DNA from: Mercurialis annua
Taxonomy: Eukaryota; Streptophyta; Magnoliopsida; Malpighiales; Euphorbiaceae
Reading direction: 5' to 3'
Length of the DNA: 64,000 nucleotides
Assembly: GCF_937616625.2 (NCBI RefSeq)
Contig: NC_065571.1
Span: forward strand, 3,164,501-3,228,500
Every line of letters begins with the position of its first letter. Positions within the stretch are counted from its first letter, which is position 1. Below are positions 34,141-47,015 of this stretch, piece by piece. Position numbers and translations under genes: made by a program. Under the pieces are notes generated by a model. It was given only the letters and a program-made list of their open reading frames with translations, had not been told where the DNA came from and ran no database searches.

Positions 34141-36215
34141 CTAAAAGAAACCATCAAACTCCAAAATTGATGGAAAAGTCCTCTCCTCTCCTCTCTGTTG
34201 CCTCTGACTCTGTTGAGGAACAAAATGTGATTCCTTCTGGTTCCTGAATATCTTCTCTATCAGTTCGGCCGGCGCATTAAACGACAGCTCGTTCGCCTCT
34301 CTCTCAATCTGCTTCATAATATTATCTTTTTGTCCAGCAAGGAAATTTCTCTCGTTGCTCCAGGCATTGATTCCGAATGCCAGTGTTTGCAGATTCTCAT
34401 TTTGCGAAGCCAGAATTGCTATAGGATGACCTGCCGGTACTATAAACACGTCTCCGGTCGATAAATCGGAGCTGATCTTCTGATATTGTTTTCTAGCAGT
34501 AGTTCTGTCTTGTTCTTGTTCTTGTTCCTGCCTTTGGCTTGCTAGATGTGGACAAGCCATTTCCATGCGTCCACTGCCTTCAACTACTAAAACAATCATC
34601 GTCGCCCTCGAATTGTAGTGCGGTACCATTAACGATCCCTACAAAATTTACTTGTTTCAGGTATTTAGAACACAAGAAAAATGGCTGATTCAGACATGAT
34701 TGCGAAGCTTACTTTGTTGATTTCAGCAAATGAGACAGAGACATCAATGTCCTGAAGCTGCTTGTAATCATTTGGTGAAGCTTCCATTAAGTTTCCATAT
34801 CTATTGGAGTATAATGGCCGTTGATTGAGAAGATTAAACGGACCTTGGCTTTTCTGCCGTGATGATGATGATGATGAAACGCGGCCTGTTAAGGCTTTAA
34901 GCTGCTTTTGAGAAGCTTTTAGGATCACACCTTGTGTTTGCTGTCCGAACAGCTTGTTTAGCTCATCTCTTGGAGTCTATGTTGCATTAGCCAATCATAA
35001 TACCAAATTGATTAGTACTATAAAATCAATCCTGAAAAAGAATTATACACAAGGCGTATGTATATAGTTCGTATACATACATCAAGAGCTGCCTCAAGAA
35101 CATCATTGCTGAAGACTGTATAAAATGACTCAGGATTTTCACCTCCTGCAGCAAAGTATTCCTGCACGGATTTGAAAGAAACTGTCAATCATACTATGTA
35201 GCACGGAAACGAAAACGCTGAACGGAAAGAGAATTACCATGAATCTTCCAGGAACATTGACAGGCACAAAAAGCTTAGCCAGGCTAAGTTTTTCATTATT
35301 GTCATGGTTAATCATGTACACAGTGGCTCCTGCAGGAATCTTGACAACGTCCCCTGTCTCCAAGTTGTAGGTTTCTCTCTTGTCTCTCAACACATAGCTA
35401 ATAGTCCCTTTACCTAAAAAATTAATTTAAAGAAAAAACACTCATTTTATACGATGGTTTCATTATATATACAGTACTTGTAAATTGATTATAAAAATAT
35501 TTCAAAGAACTAACTCACCATTTAAGACAACAACAAGAGATTCTGCATCACAATGGTGTGGAACAACAAAAGTATTAGGGCTAGCTTCCATTAACGAGAG
35601 ACGATAATTTTCGATCCCACGAAGAAGTTCAGAGCTTTTAGTGAACTGTTCAAGAACCCTAATATGACCTTCTTCAGTTCTGAACCGAGACTGTAGTCTC
35701 TGTGAATGGAAGTAATATGGATTATCCCTCTGTTGTCTCTCAATCTCTCTGGTTTTCGTCTCAGTTTCTGAATTTCCTCTTCTTCCATGTTCTCTTTCCC
35801 ATTCTTCCTTCTGTTCTTTATATTTCCTCTCACAGCTACTCTGACATTGCTGTTTCTGTCTTTGTTCTTGTTTCTGATCGCAAAGTTGACGGCACCGCTC
35901 ATATTGACGGCGAGGATCATCTCTCTTCTCTTTTTCTAGCTTCTCTCGCGCCTGTTTTTCTTGGCCTTGTTCTTGCTCCTCACTCCTCCGTTTGACCGCT
36001 TCCTCTTCGCAGCGTTGCCGGCATATCTGCAGACCTCTCCGGTCGGTTTCTTCTCTTTCGCAGCTTTTCTGGCAGCGCTGAATCTCCTTCCACGGTGACT
36101 TCGGATCTTCTCCGGGCCCCCTCTCTGTAAAATCTCCATATCTGCGTTCATAACCGAGAGAGGAATGAGAAAGGAAGAGCAGTATCAGCAAGAACACGAA
36201 ATTCTTGATCGACAT
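34141..36215 (-). CDS. Vicilin-like 7S seed storage protein (five exons)
   Basis: Exons 36215-35519, 35413-35238, 35161-35081, 34976-34713 and 34638-34141 (minus, all GT-AG) give 571 residues. A signal peptide (FVFLLILLFLSHSSLG) leads into a Glu/Arg/Gln-rich N-terminal extension. Two pairs of CX3C motifs are visible in it: CQKSC...CRQRC spaced 12 residues and CRQLC...CQSSC spaced 11. Two cupin domains follow (from about residue 170; the second spans exons 4-5), with VVPHHCDAESLVVVLNG, GDVVKIPAGATVYMIN and GDVFIVPAGHPIAI strands. Vicilins form trimers in protein storage vacuoles as nitrogen reserves. CX3C extensions of this type are known in other species to be cut off as small antimicrobial peptides; here that is inference. 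An RY element and TATA box upstream fit seed expression. Confidence 0.93.
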
Positions 36216-36288
36216 GGCTGGATATAAGTGTTTGAAACTGTTTTAAGTTGGTGGTGATCGATGTGAATTGAAAGTGAGGAAACGAGGT

Positions 36289-36296
36289 TATTTATA
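36289..36296 (-). promoter_or_regulatory. TATA box of the vicilin gene
   Basis: TATAAATA on the minus strand, 74 bases upstream of the vicilin ATG. Confidence 0.6.
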
Positions 36297-36312
36297 CTAT
36301 TCAAGAAAATTA

Positions 36313-36318
36313 CATGCA
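36313..36318 (-). promoter_or_regulatory. RY element (CATGCA) in the vicilin promoter
   Basis: CATGCA lies just upstream of the TATA box. RY repeats bind the B3-domain regulators ABI3, FUS3 and LEC2 in seed storage gene promoters, so this fits seed-specific control. Confidence 0.55.
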
Positions 36319-36965
36319 GGTTGACACGAATGTGTTGTACGTAAGTTGCGAGGGAAAGAAGTGGATTCTTGTGCCAGTTGCGAGGCGCTACATATTTATC
36401 TACGGAATGGTACTGTAAATGAGGACAAATTATGTGTTAGTATGCAGAAATTTTGTTTGTTTCATGCGGTGGAATTTGTGCAGATTCATATTCATTATTC
36501 ATATGTATGCTGCCAAATTTAATAGCATTTCAATCTTATCTTATGATTTATTTAGTTTGTATTTCCTATAAACTTATACATTTCTTTCTGTGTTCTTAAA
36601 TATGATTTTAAATAGATGTAATGGAAGACATGGTTTCGTGGAAGATGCAGAGAGTTGAGAGTAGATAGAATGAGCCAGTTGTTGAGTTGCATGATATAGA
36701 CTGCATAAGACAAAGTTTTATACTATTATTGAATACTTTTATCCTTATCGGTAGATCCACAGAACAATGACAACATATAGATTCTAAACTCCATTGCGAG
36801 AGATGACAATTATATATGGACAAGATGAGCTAAATTTTAGGTTCTGAACAAAATATTGATTTGTACGTGTGGGTGACGTTTTTTTATTATTATTATTATT
36901 GCATAATTGAAATCAGCAGTAGAATCAGAATTTTTTTTAGCTCAGGCTAAATGAAATGTAAATAA

Positions 36966-37246
36966 TATTTTTTCCGTTCCGTTTAAGAAGGAACATATTT
37001 CACTTTTATATGTTTATCTAAGGTCATATTATATTTTCAGTGTTAATTTAAATTGCTTCAATTTTTATCCGTTTACTTATTTTAATATTGTACTAATGGA
37101 ATCTAATTTACAATACATTTATTCTATTATTATGTGAGATTACACTAATTAATATGAGTAAAAATGATAAAATAAAATATTGTCTTATTTTATTAATTTT
37201 GATATAAAATTGATTTGTCCCTTCTTAAACGGGACAGAAGAAGCAT
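36966..37246. mobile_element. Stowaway/mariner-like MITE
   Basis: TTTTCCGTTCCGTTTAAGAAGG at the left (36969-36990) pairs with the inverted CCTTCTTAAACGGGACAGAAG at the right, followed inward by matching GGAACAT/GGGACAA and TTTTATAT words. Most differences are transitions. The CCGT.CCGTTTAAGAAGGGAC terminus is common to plant mariner-type MITEs that duplicate TA; the TA copies are plausible but not clean. No ORF. Confidence 0.65.
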
Positions 37247-38889
37247 ATAAACACCGTTTATATAAAATAAATATCAATAAGAAGGACAATAATCAATATT
37301 ATGATCACTTTCTATATTAATTTCCATCATTATGGGACAATTGCATTTAGCTAATACATATTACTATCACTCAATAATTCATATTCTATTTAATTATGTA
37401 GTCGGTCTTAATAATGTTCACTGATGAAAATGTCATTTCAATTAATGCAGAAAATGTTCTTCCATATAACTAAATTAATTTGAATAATTTTAAAAAATAA
37501 ATTTAATATAATTACTGTATAAATATATAAATTAAATTATAAGTATAGTTAAGAAAAACTTACTCAAGCATGAAGGTGTTTTGATTTTTGTAAAAATAAA
37601 TTCTATATTAGAATTTTTTTTATGGAATATTTCAATTTGATTTTAAAAATAAAAACTTAAATATATTTAAATTAAAGATTTTGAAAATTTCAGTTAAAAA
37701 TTGGAAAAAAAAATATACTCTCAAATTGAATTTTATTTATGAATGAAAATTAATAAAATTGAAATATTAGTCTAAAAGTAGATAAAATTTAGAAGAATTT
37801 TTAATTAAAATCAAAAAGACGGTGCCGTTTTCATTTGTTTCAAACAAATGAGAGGCCTGTTTGGGCCTATTTTTCAGGATATAAAATGGCGACATGGTTT
37901 GGGCCATAGCTTTCTTCTATGGGCTGAGTACACAAAACCTCTAAAAGAATGTCCACTTTTCATTTATACCTTGCAACTTTTTCTTTTTGGAATTTTAAAC
38001 AAATGTTTTTTAAAACAAACGGTCATTTCAGTCTTTCAATTTGTGCGTAGGTATTTAATAAATTTTTTTTATAATTAGAAAAAGAGGGAGTGTTTGTACG
38101 AAAAATCGATCCCATGATCTATTTGAGTTATAGCTCATTGATAGGAATTTAATAATTTTAATTAATTAAAGACAATAATTTTATATTTAAACTAATTTAG
38201 AACAAAATTATCTTAAATAAGTTCACTGATCGGAATAATCCAATTTCATCCTTAATTGACCTGAAAATAAAGAATATTATTCTTAAATGACCTGAAAGAA
38301 TATTGTCTTTAATTGATCGTTCTACTCTATTTCTTTTATTCTTTTCACTCGGCCTAAATGATCCGAATTACAAAAAAAAAAACTGTAAAAGGAAAAGATG
38401 GATGAAAGTTGAAGCAGCACACATCATGATTCCGATCGGTCAGATTTATAATTATATGATCTGTGTTCTGTAGTTTTGGAGAAAATTGATCACTTTGCAG
38501 ACAAAGAAAAGGGTAACCAATTCACCCTTTTCAGTAAATTAAAAGCATGAGATTTCAGATATATCATATCTATTGCAATCCTGTTATTGCATTTGCAATG
38601 AGTATTAACTCAAAAAGCATTCTGCAAAATTATAATGAATTTCTCAGATGAATTTCGCAAGGTATTAACTCTTTTTCCGCTTTTCGTAGTTACCCCGATC
38701 CTATGTTTAGGCGTTTTGTTTCTGATTTTTAGAACTTTTTGCAGAAATTTTGAACTTCTATATATATATAACCTATTCTTGTTAAAAAAATTATTGTTTC
38801 GTCCATTTTCCATTTCATTTTTTCTCGGTTTTAATATATATGTTTTTGTGCTATATAATTAGTCGATAGATGATAGTATCACATTGCTT

Positions 38890-39110
38890 ATATATATCGT
38901 TGATACGAAAGCTATATGAAAGAAAAAAATAAACAAACAAGTACAAAAAGTTTACGTGGTTTGGTCAATATGATCTACATCTACGATAGAGAAAGTTTAT
39001 ACTAAAAAGAAAATGTATTCTGTTCACAAAAGTATTTATACGAAACCCCTAATGACACATTAATAATAAGATATACAAATCTCAGCACATATATATACCA
39101 GAGATTTAAG
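38890..39110. repeat. Possible LTR fragment
   Basis: TTTACGTGGTTTGGTC followed by ATCTACATCTACG resembles the conserved 3' part of plant Copia LTRs, but no termini or target duplication are readable. Confidence 0.3.
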
Positions 39111-41383
39111 AAATTGACAGTGAGTAAAAGATTAAATCACGTGCCTAGAAAAGGTGATGAATAATCATAGATGACCAATTAATCCTTTTATCAGTTGGTT
39201 CATGATAGCAACGTAACAAGGACTTGACAGACAATTTTGGTTGCAATTGAGGACCATTTCTAACTAAAGCCTTTCCTGGAAAAAGTATATGACATTACAT
39301 TTTGATTAATTTTTTTTAAAGGGACACTTTATTTTTTTGCTTAATTGATAAATAATGTCTTTTCTTATTTTCAAAGAGAACAATTTTGATTAAAATGGAT
39401 AAATTTTGTGTACGTAATGTAGCTTTGTTAGGCACATACGTGTCTTGTCATGTAAGTCAATTTTATACCCAAAAATTTTGAAATTAAACTTTCTTGTGAT
39501 AATGAAATTCACTTGCTAAATTAGTTAAGCTTATTATAGCAAAACAATTTAATATGCAGCTTAAGATTTAAGAACTTGGTAAATGTGGTACAGACCTGTA
39601 GGCATGTTGCTACAAAATACGAAAGAGCAAAAACCGAATAAAATCAATTGTCCAAATCAAACGAAAATGAAATTTATCATGGTTCGATTAAAATAATGAA
39701 ATAAAATTGATTTGGATATGAATGAACAAAAAGTTTATTTTAGGTTTCATTTGATTTCTATCATTCATTACCCGAACCGGCCAAAAAATCAAACCTCAAA
39801 ATGATGTCATTTTCATTCATAAATATAAGTAAATCGTATATACAACATGATGCATTAATTTAGCTACCGTGTATAGTTTTGTCATAAATTTATATTAACA
39901 TACTAACACAATTTTATTTTATTATAGATTTTTGTTCAGCAAACCAAAATTTTATAAATATTTAGTGTAGTTTGAGTTTTAAATTTATCATTATTTTTAC
40001 ATTTTAGTGAACCAAACCGCACACCATTCCAAATCCAGTTGCTAAAGCAAAGTAAATAATATCCCTGTTTTAACATTCTTGAAAAGTAAGTGTCTACAAT
40101 GGCAGGTTTGGACATATTAACCAGTGCAGTATATTTAACCAGCTGTGTAAAAAAAAGCATGATTCAGAGCAAACAGTTTAAAATCATGGCTCCCAATAAC
40201 CTGTCAAAGCTGTAACAACTGATCATTGCTTTACCAGTTTGTCATTCACCCCACAGTTTCAAACAATAAAAAAGTAAAAACATTACTGTAAAAAGCTTTA
40301 GATTATCATCACAACAGCCACCTTTGTCAGTTAAATCATTCTGGAATCTAAATTAAACTTCAATTCTATATATATATTTTTCACTTTTCGTATTGAATAT
40401 CCATCAAATCATTGTATTGACCATCATTTTTCATCTTCTTCCAGACATCAAAAAACAAAAACAAAAATGTTTCTCTAACACTAAGAAAGAATTTAATAAA
40501 TTAATCTCTTGGCAGAGTTCCTGGAAGTTCAAAAGGAAAAAAAAAACAAAAAAGCCTGTTAGCTAAGTTATCTTCTGACGCAAGTAACAGAGAAAACATA
40601 ACTAAATAAGAACAGTACCTTAATGCAATTTGCTATTTATGTTAGCAAATCAGAACCAGGTAAATGTTAGTGACTAGCTATGTCTGGTGATCAAAGTTGC
40701 AATGATTTGATGGTGTGTAGTTTAATTAGCTGACCAAAATACAAGAATTTACACCTGATAAGAAAGAAAATGGAGGGAGACAAGTTAAAGAAAATGTGCA
40801 GAAAAGTTAAAGAAACTGTACAGCAAAACCAAGAAATTAAAGTTAAAGAATGTAGAACACCAACCTTTTTTGGTTAGTGGGCAACGGAATGTCTCCATCA
40901 CCCTTCAAAAAAAACAAAAAATTGTTCAAAGTGATTCCCGCCTGCAACTGTGGACCAAATACAACATAAGAATAGGAACAAAGTTAAAGATTTTCTCAAT
41001 TTGTATCAATGTGAATAATATTATGGCAAATGTATATTCTGTTTTTACAGTTGCATTTAGTATCATCTTAATGCCACCAAATTGATGGTCCCTTGCTTGC
41101 ATGCCAAGCCAATTTTGTTGTACACATTCATCAGTAATGAAAAAGATGGTCAAAAGTGGATAATGTTTTGAAAACGTAAAAAAACACGGCCGGATATTCG
41201 CCTGAAAAATGCACAACTTACCGGAAGTTGTGTCAACTGTGTTTCAATCATTCATCTGTATCTAACTGTTTAAATTGCAAAAGGAATGCAAATTTGGTGC
41301 ATGTGGCCGAATCATGTGACGTTGGATCAGAGAGAGAACATATTACATACCTACAGTGTGGGTCATAGCTATTTCCTCATCCA

Positions 41384-44180
41384 TCAGAAAAAGTTGAGTT
41401 CTGTATATCCTTGAGAGTATGGCAAAAGCTCCTCCACCTCTATCCTGGAACTCGAGTAGCTCATACTTTTCTTCAACCGGCCGTGGGGAGACTCGACCTC
41501 TGCCCAAAATATGCCATAAACTGGCCTATGATCCGAGAATCTAGATTCTCCACGAACGTAAGATAACTGCTGGAGGCCTTCTCCATGCCATAAAATTCTG
41601 TCACACCTTCATATAAAGTAATCAATCAGCATCGAAGATTATAAGACTCAATAATCACGCCAGAAACTAAAACAATATTGACTTAAATCTAATTAGTTAT
41701 TTCCTACATTTGATTAATTTATTATGCATTCAGTTATTGGAGATATACTTACCACGCTGGAGTTCTACGCTTCTCCTTTGGATGCAAATCATCTCCTGCG
41801 TATCTGTCCGAATTTGTTGAGTACTTGTACGTAGGAGGGAAATAAATTTTCCCTTCGTTCCATCCGACAAAAACACGACCTCTCCTCTGCTCATTCCGTA
41901 GCTGCAAGATAACCATTAACAAAAAGTCAGATGAAAGTTTACTCAATACACAAGTGATGCTTACTCAAAAACAGAGAAGAAAACTTAAGGAAATGTCTGT
42001 ATTGCAAACATGCCTGGTCACTCTCCAACAATGTCCTCCAATTTTGCATCTCAACCAGTGCCTTAGCAGATCGATAAGACATAGCAATGCGATAATTCAA
42101 GTCTCCGAGCCAAATAACTCGACTGCATCAATATAAGCCATAGTAAGAGAACAATTTGACAATAGTATGAATAAAGAGAGAGTAAATGTTCAAAAAGGTC
42201 TATAAGACTCTTTACTGGACTAGAACAACCTTACTAGTGAACATTAAAACACAACCATTAGTGACTTTTGGCACTTCTTGATGATAAATTATAATATGAC
42301 TATACTTTATACAGTAGTTAATGAAAAAGGATCATACTCATGCTCAAGAATTGTTTCCGGGGACTTCTCATCACCCGCATTGCTAACACGTGGAAACCTT
42401 GTCTTCTTCAGAATTTCCATGACATCTGAATTCCTTCTAATCTCATCACCGTCCTTCTGTCCGGAGGTAAGGTGAGTACAGATGAAGCAAAAGGTCGTTT
42501 CATGCAAGGACATGCTGACTGAAATAGATCCCTGCAACACCAAACAGAATAATTCTCAGAATAGATCAAAAAGGAAGATGAAATGAAACTTGCAGAAATA
42601 TTTGATTCACTTGAACAATACCTTATTACCAAGATAACCCATTAATCCTCTGCCAACACAAGAAACTTTCATGTTTTTAACGTGATCTCGCAATTCACTT
42701 CGGACCCATATGGTTAGAAATATGCCAACCATTTGCTTACTTGCCACTAAACAGTACCTTGAATACCCTGGCCTTCTATATCCATCTTCAGTAGAGGCTG
42801 ATCCACTGTAGGAACCACCGTAGGACATTGGTGATTGCAATACAGTACTTGGTGAATCCCCTGGTCCATTATCATCATCTGAAGAACCCCATCTAGAATA
42901 ATCACTAGGCCTAGAGTAATCACTGGGCCTTGAAAAATCACTTGGTCGACTGTGACCCCATCGATTACTGGGATCATAGTCACTTGGCCTGTGACCAAAA
43001 ATAACCCGGTCACAGACGCTAAATCGCCTATCTAGTCTTGGCTGGGGAATTGATGGGTCATGGTCCATTCTCCAGCTGTAGGGTGTCTGGAATGACCGAC
43101 GATGAAAGAAAGACGAGTTCTTCTGCCTAGACGATCCCTCAAAATCTGCATCCATTTCTACGACTGGTTGAGGGACTGGTGATGGAGTATAACACCCTCC
43201 ACTGCCACTAGTTCCTGGAAGATTGTTTAGAGTCTTCCTAATGAGGGACAACCATTTCTTGGCAGGGCCATTGTCTTCAGCACCAAGAACATTACCAGCA
43301 TTCAAAGGAACTATTTCTTGAAATCTGAAATGCATACGGAAAACAAATGTGTCCACTTCACATTAATAACAGGCTTTTTATGTAGAGAATTTGTAACAAA
43401 AATTAAAGAAGAGTATGAGCATGAAATCACACCCAAGAACATAGATATCTGCAGGAGGTGACGCGTGAAGCCAATCATCGAGACTCAAATTACTAGGCGG
43501 AGATCTTCCTGCCACATTCCATGTAGCTACAAAAATACTGCACCCAAATTGGCAAACAAAATCAGTAAGTACTTGCACATCACATGAAAGAAAACATAGT
43601 AAAAAAAATGAAATGTATGACAAAACAAGCAAGCACCTGTGATTCTGCACATCTATGATTCTAGGATGGTCAAGATTCATTCTCCCTCGCCGGACCTGCT
43701 CGGGAATCTTGGTAAATTTCTCTGCATCAAAATCCAAGGAAATCTTACAAAATAGGCATGGAAAAAGAATTCTAAACTTCAAAAAAGGCATATTTTACAA
43801 GAGAAATTCTCAGATGCAAGGGATATTCAACCTGTTTTGCTTTTCTTGATGGTGCATGGCTCCCTCTCAGAGAAGCTAGTTCTGTATTCCACTTCACCCC
43901 CTGAAAAAACAGAATCAATGTTTAAGCATCAGTCTTGAAATTGAACTACATTAGCAAAATTGTTCTAATTTGCCAACCTCCATAAACAACATCTGCTTGA
44001 AAGTCCTCATTTTTGCTCTTGATATTGAACCACTTTCTGACCATTCTCTTGGACCATGAGAGCTAAAACAAACAAAAAACCAATCATCATCAAACAACCA
44101 TTATAATCACACAATGAAACAAATAGAAAACCAAGAAAAAGAAAAAAAACCTTGCTTTTCTTGGAGTTCTCATCTCTCAT
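41384..44180 (-). CDS. Type I inositol polyphosphate 5-phosphatase (ten exons)
   Basis: Exons on the minus strand: 44180-44151, 44062-43978, 43900-43832, 43721-43637, 43537-43433, 43324-42622, 42531-42338, 42122-42014, 41901-41753 and 41606-41384, giving 583 residues with frame kept at every junction. The catalytic domain starts at [14 protein letters not shown] and [13 protein letters not shown]. Signature motifs are WLGDLNYR (residues 428-435), PAWCDRILW (508-516) and SDHRP (534-538), all active-site elements. A Ser/Arg-rich insert with RPSD repeats (237-267) splits the domain, as in other plant type I enzymes. The enzyme removes the 5-phosphate from soluble Ins(1,4,5)P3 and/or phosphoinositides, tuning calcium and membrane signalling. 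The [21 protein letters not shown] start is basic. Intron 8 uses a GC donor. Exact subgroup uncertain. Confidence 0.92.
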
Positions 44181-47015
44181 TTTTCACCAAAACTTCATAA
44201 AGCTATATTCTTCAACTTCCCAAACCCCCCAAATTTTCACCAACAATCTCAAAAACTAAAAAAACATAACCCCATTTCGACTCCAATTTCTGGGTTTCAG
44301 CTTAGAAACAAGAAAACACTAACAAGCACAATTCTTTAACACTTAACAAACTCCAATGCAAACCAAAACTAAAGCTGAAAACTCAACCAAATAGACAAAT
44401 GAACAAACAAGTGTTTGAAACTGCCAAAGATAAGGCCAAAAAACACAAACACAAAGGAACAAAAACCAAACCACCAATTGGGTTTTGTTTGGGGAGTTGC
44501 TTAAGGAGACCAAAGAGTTTGAATGTAAGGAAATGAAATGGGGGATTGTTAGGAGAATGCAGGAGACATAAGAGAGGAGATAAAAATGTATAGTGTACGA
44601 GAAACTTTATTTCTTTAGATTTCTGCTCTCACTAAGCATGTCCCCTCTTTGAAACAAAGAGCCTCGTTCTCAGTGAAACAGCAAAGTATCGAATTTGAAC
44701 AGAATAAAGTGCACCAAATTAGAGACAATTATAAGACTTGGTCTTCACCCCCTTTTTCTTTTTTTTCTTTTCTTTTTAAGGTTTTTGGCAATGTTTAAAC
44801 TCGACCCGGTTATTAAAATTGGTAAAGACAGAAGGTTAATGATTAGAGGTTTAGTTAAAGGGATCGAATCAATTTTAGAAAATTGACAATGCAATTCTTT
44901 AAAATATTTATGTATTTTATATGTATAAAATAACATATATCTTCGATTAATTAAGTGAATTGATTAGAAAAAGATAATTTTTTTTTTTAAATTGTGTTGT
45001 TCTGCCGTGAAGTTTGGAATGAGTAAATAGCTGGATTTGAATGGAAAAATAGAATAAATTTTAAAAAAAATAAACCCACAAAACCTAGTTTATTTGGACC
45101 ATATTATACGGGTCAACATATACCCAGACAAGTCAACCGGTTTTAAACAGTTACTATATAGAAAAAAATTTAAGGGCATTTTGATCCGGCTGAAGCACCG
45201 GTTTTCTGGTTTTTTTGGTTGAACCGGCCGCATCGGGTTTAACAACAGCGGCTTTTAGTGGCATTCTCCAAATCTACTGTGCAGGTCGGTTAGCTGGTTT
45301 TTTCGTAAAAAATGATATTGGGTAAGTAAATGAATAATGTGCCCTTGATAGTCAAAAACATTGTGCAAAAATATTTATTTTGTTTTTGGTCTAAGATCAA
45401 AGTGAAAGAAAGCAATTTAAAGGAAAAAGATAAAGGGGGATGTAATATGTTGTGGTATTACTTTATTATTTTTCTTGCTTTTATTGTTATTTTGTTTGGT
45501 AATTGTTTTTTATAGTTTTTGGGTTTTGTGTTTCTTCTTTTCTTGGGTTAGGAATGTTTTGAGAATTGGCAAAGGGATGCCTCTTCTATATGGGCTTTTT
45601 TGTGGAGATTTTCTTGCTTTTGTTCACTGTATTTCCTTTTTCTTATTCTAGTAAGTATATATATTTTACTATGATTTTGTGTAGATTTTAATGGCATGAA
45701 ATGCAATGTTTTAGGAATCAAAACAGACCGGCCAGTTTAACCGGTTCAATTATAAATCAAATATCAGTCTAATCCGAATTTTTTTCTAAAAACCGCATTT
45801 CGACCGTTATATGTTTTTTTGTCTATATGATTCTGAACGAGATCTGTAAATAACACTATATTAAAGCAATGTTGATTTTGCCGTCTCTTTGAAATATTGG
45901 TTCTGGAGTTGTTAAAACTCGACATTTTACGATAAAGTAACCCATTTACTGTAGTCACTATATTACACCTTGTCGAAGGCTATATAGGCGGAAAAAAATA
46001 TGTTGGCTTATTTTTATAAGTTTAATTATTTTTAAACTAAAAAAGTTCATAAGATTTCAATTTAAAAATTCCAAAAATAGCGTATTATATAAAATTAATT
46101 ATATTCAATGTTGGAATGGATTGATTAGTGATTACAGTTAGGGATTACAATGAGGGAATGTAGGGAATGTTGCTAACCAATTTAGAGTGTTCTTTTGGCT
46201 AAGCCAGAAGAAGTGTCCTTAAAAACAAGGGCACTTATCCCAATTTTAAGGCCCCCTTGTTTCTTTTATTCCATTTCTGTGCTTCTGATATTTTTTTATT
46301 GGTTGATGTGATTTTGGAGCAACGAAACTCTTGAGCCTAAACCTGCCTATGGCTCCTCCTTTATGGGCGGCGGCTCCTACTTAGACAGTCAACACTAAAT
46401 TAAAATGGCTCCTAAAATTTAAAACCCATCATTAAACTAACCAAAATTAGATTTTTAATTTTTTTATTGCTTATCTAATGATTGTTGAAGCTTACATATT
46501 GATTATAGGGAAATTATTGAATAATGAAAAGTGATTATAAATAGTACAACTAATAAACTTGACGGCGGAGACAATCATAGTTTAGGACATAAAAGGGGAA
46601 ATTTATATGTCTAAATATCCAAATGGGAGCCCTTTGTGATCTCAATTGATTACAAAATCAGAATCTAAAATACATTAGTTTCCATCTTAAACTAGTACAT
46701 ATTGATAATTTAGTATAAAAATAATTTTTTTGATTAAATTAGTCAAAACTTTTTAAATTTTTATAAATTTATCTTCTAAATTCTGTCTGTATAGTTTAAA
46801 TTCCACGCGTGTATTATATAATTATGATTAAGTTAATAATAATAAAAAAAGTTGACTAATTTAATAATAAAATAAAAAATTATATAATTGGCAAGCGAAT
46901 GTAAATTAAGAAAGAAAATTATATTTAAATTATAAAATTGTGTTTTTTTTGTTGGTAATGTTGCCAAATTGACCTAATTTAGGATTAGAAGCCGTGTAAA
47001 AATGGTATAATTGTT
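44181..47015. other. 2.8 kb region upstream of the 5-phosphatase, up to the LINE
   Basis: Starts with the promoter and 5' UTR of the 5-phosphatase. From 45080 to 45780 there are several ACCGGTT/AACCGG words, perhaps an old element. ORFs at 44695-44886 and 45330-45515 are low complexity. Otherwise AT-rich DNA without recognised features. Confidence 0.5.

Larger units (their letters stand above)
36216..41383. other. 5.2 kb intergenic region between vicilin and the 5-phosphatase
   Basis: Holds the vicilin promoter, a mariner-like MITE at 36966-37246, LTR-like remnants near 38890-39110 and a block with AACCGAAC words at about 39610-40035. Near 40800-41380 is probable 3' UTR of the 5-phosphatase gene. 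ORFs here are short and unrelated to known proteins. Confidence 0.55.

Noticed and set aside
37848..38078. 76-codon ORF starting MRGLFGPIF
   Set aside because: No homology recognised; the AT-rich flanks lack splice or promoter support.
39610..40035. Element with AACCGAAC/GTTCGG words
   Set aside because: Suggestive of a hAT-type MITE, but ends and target duplication could not be defined, so not listed as a mobile element.
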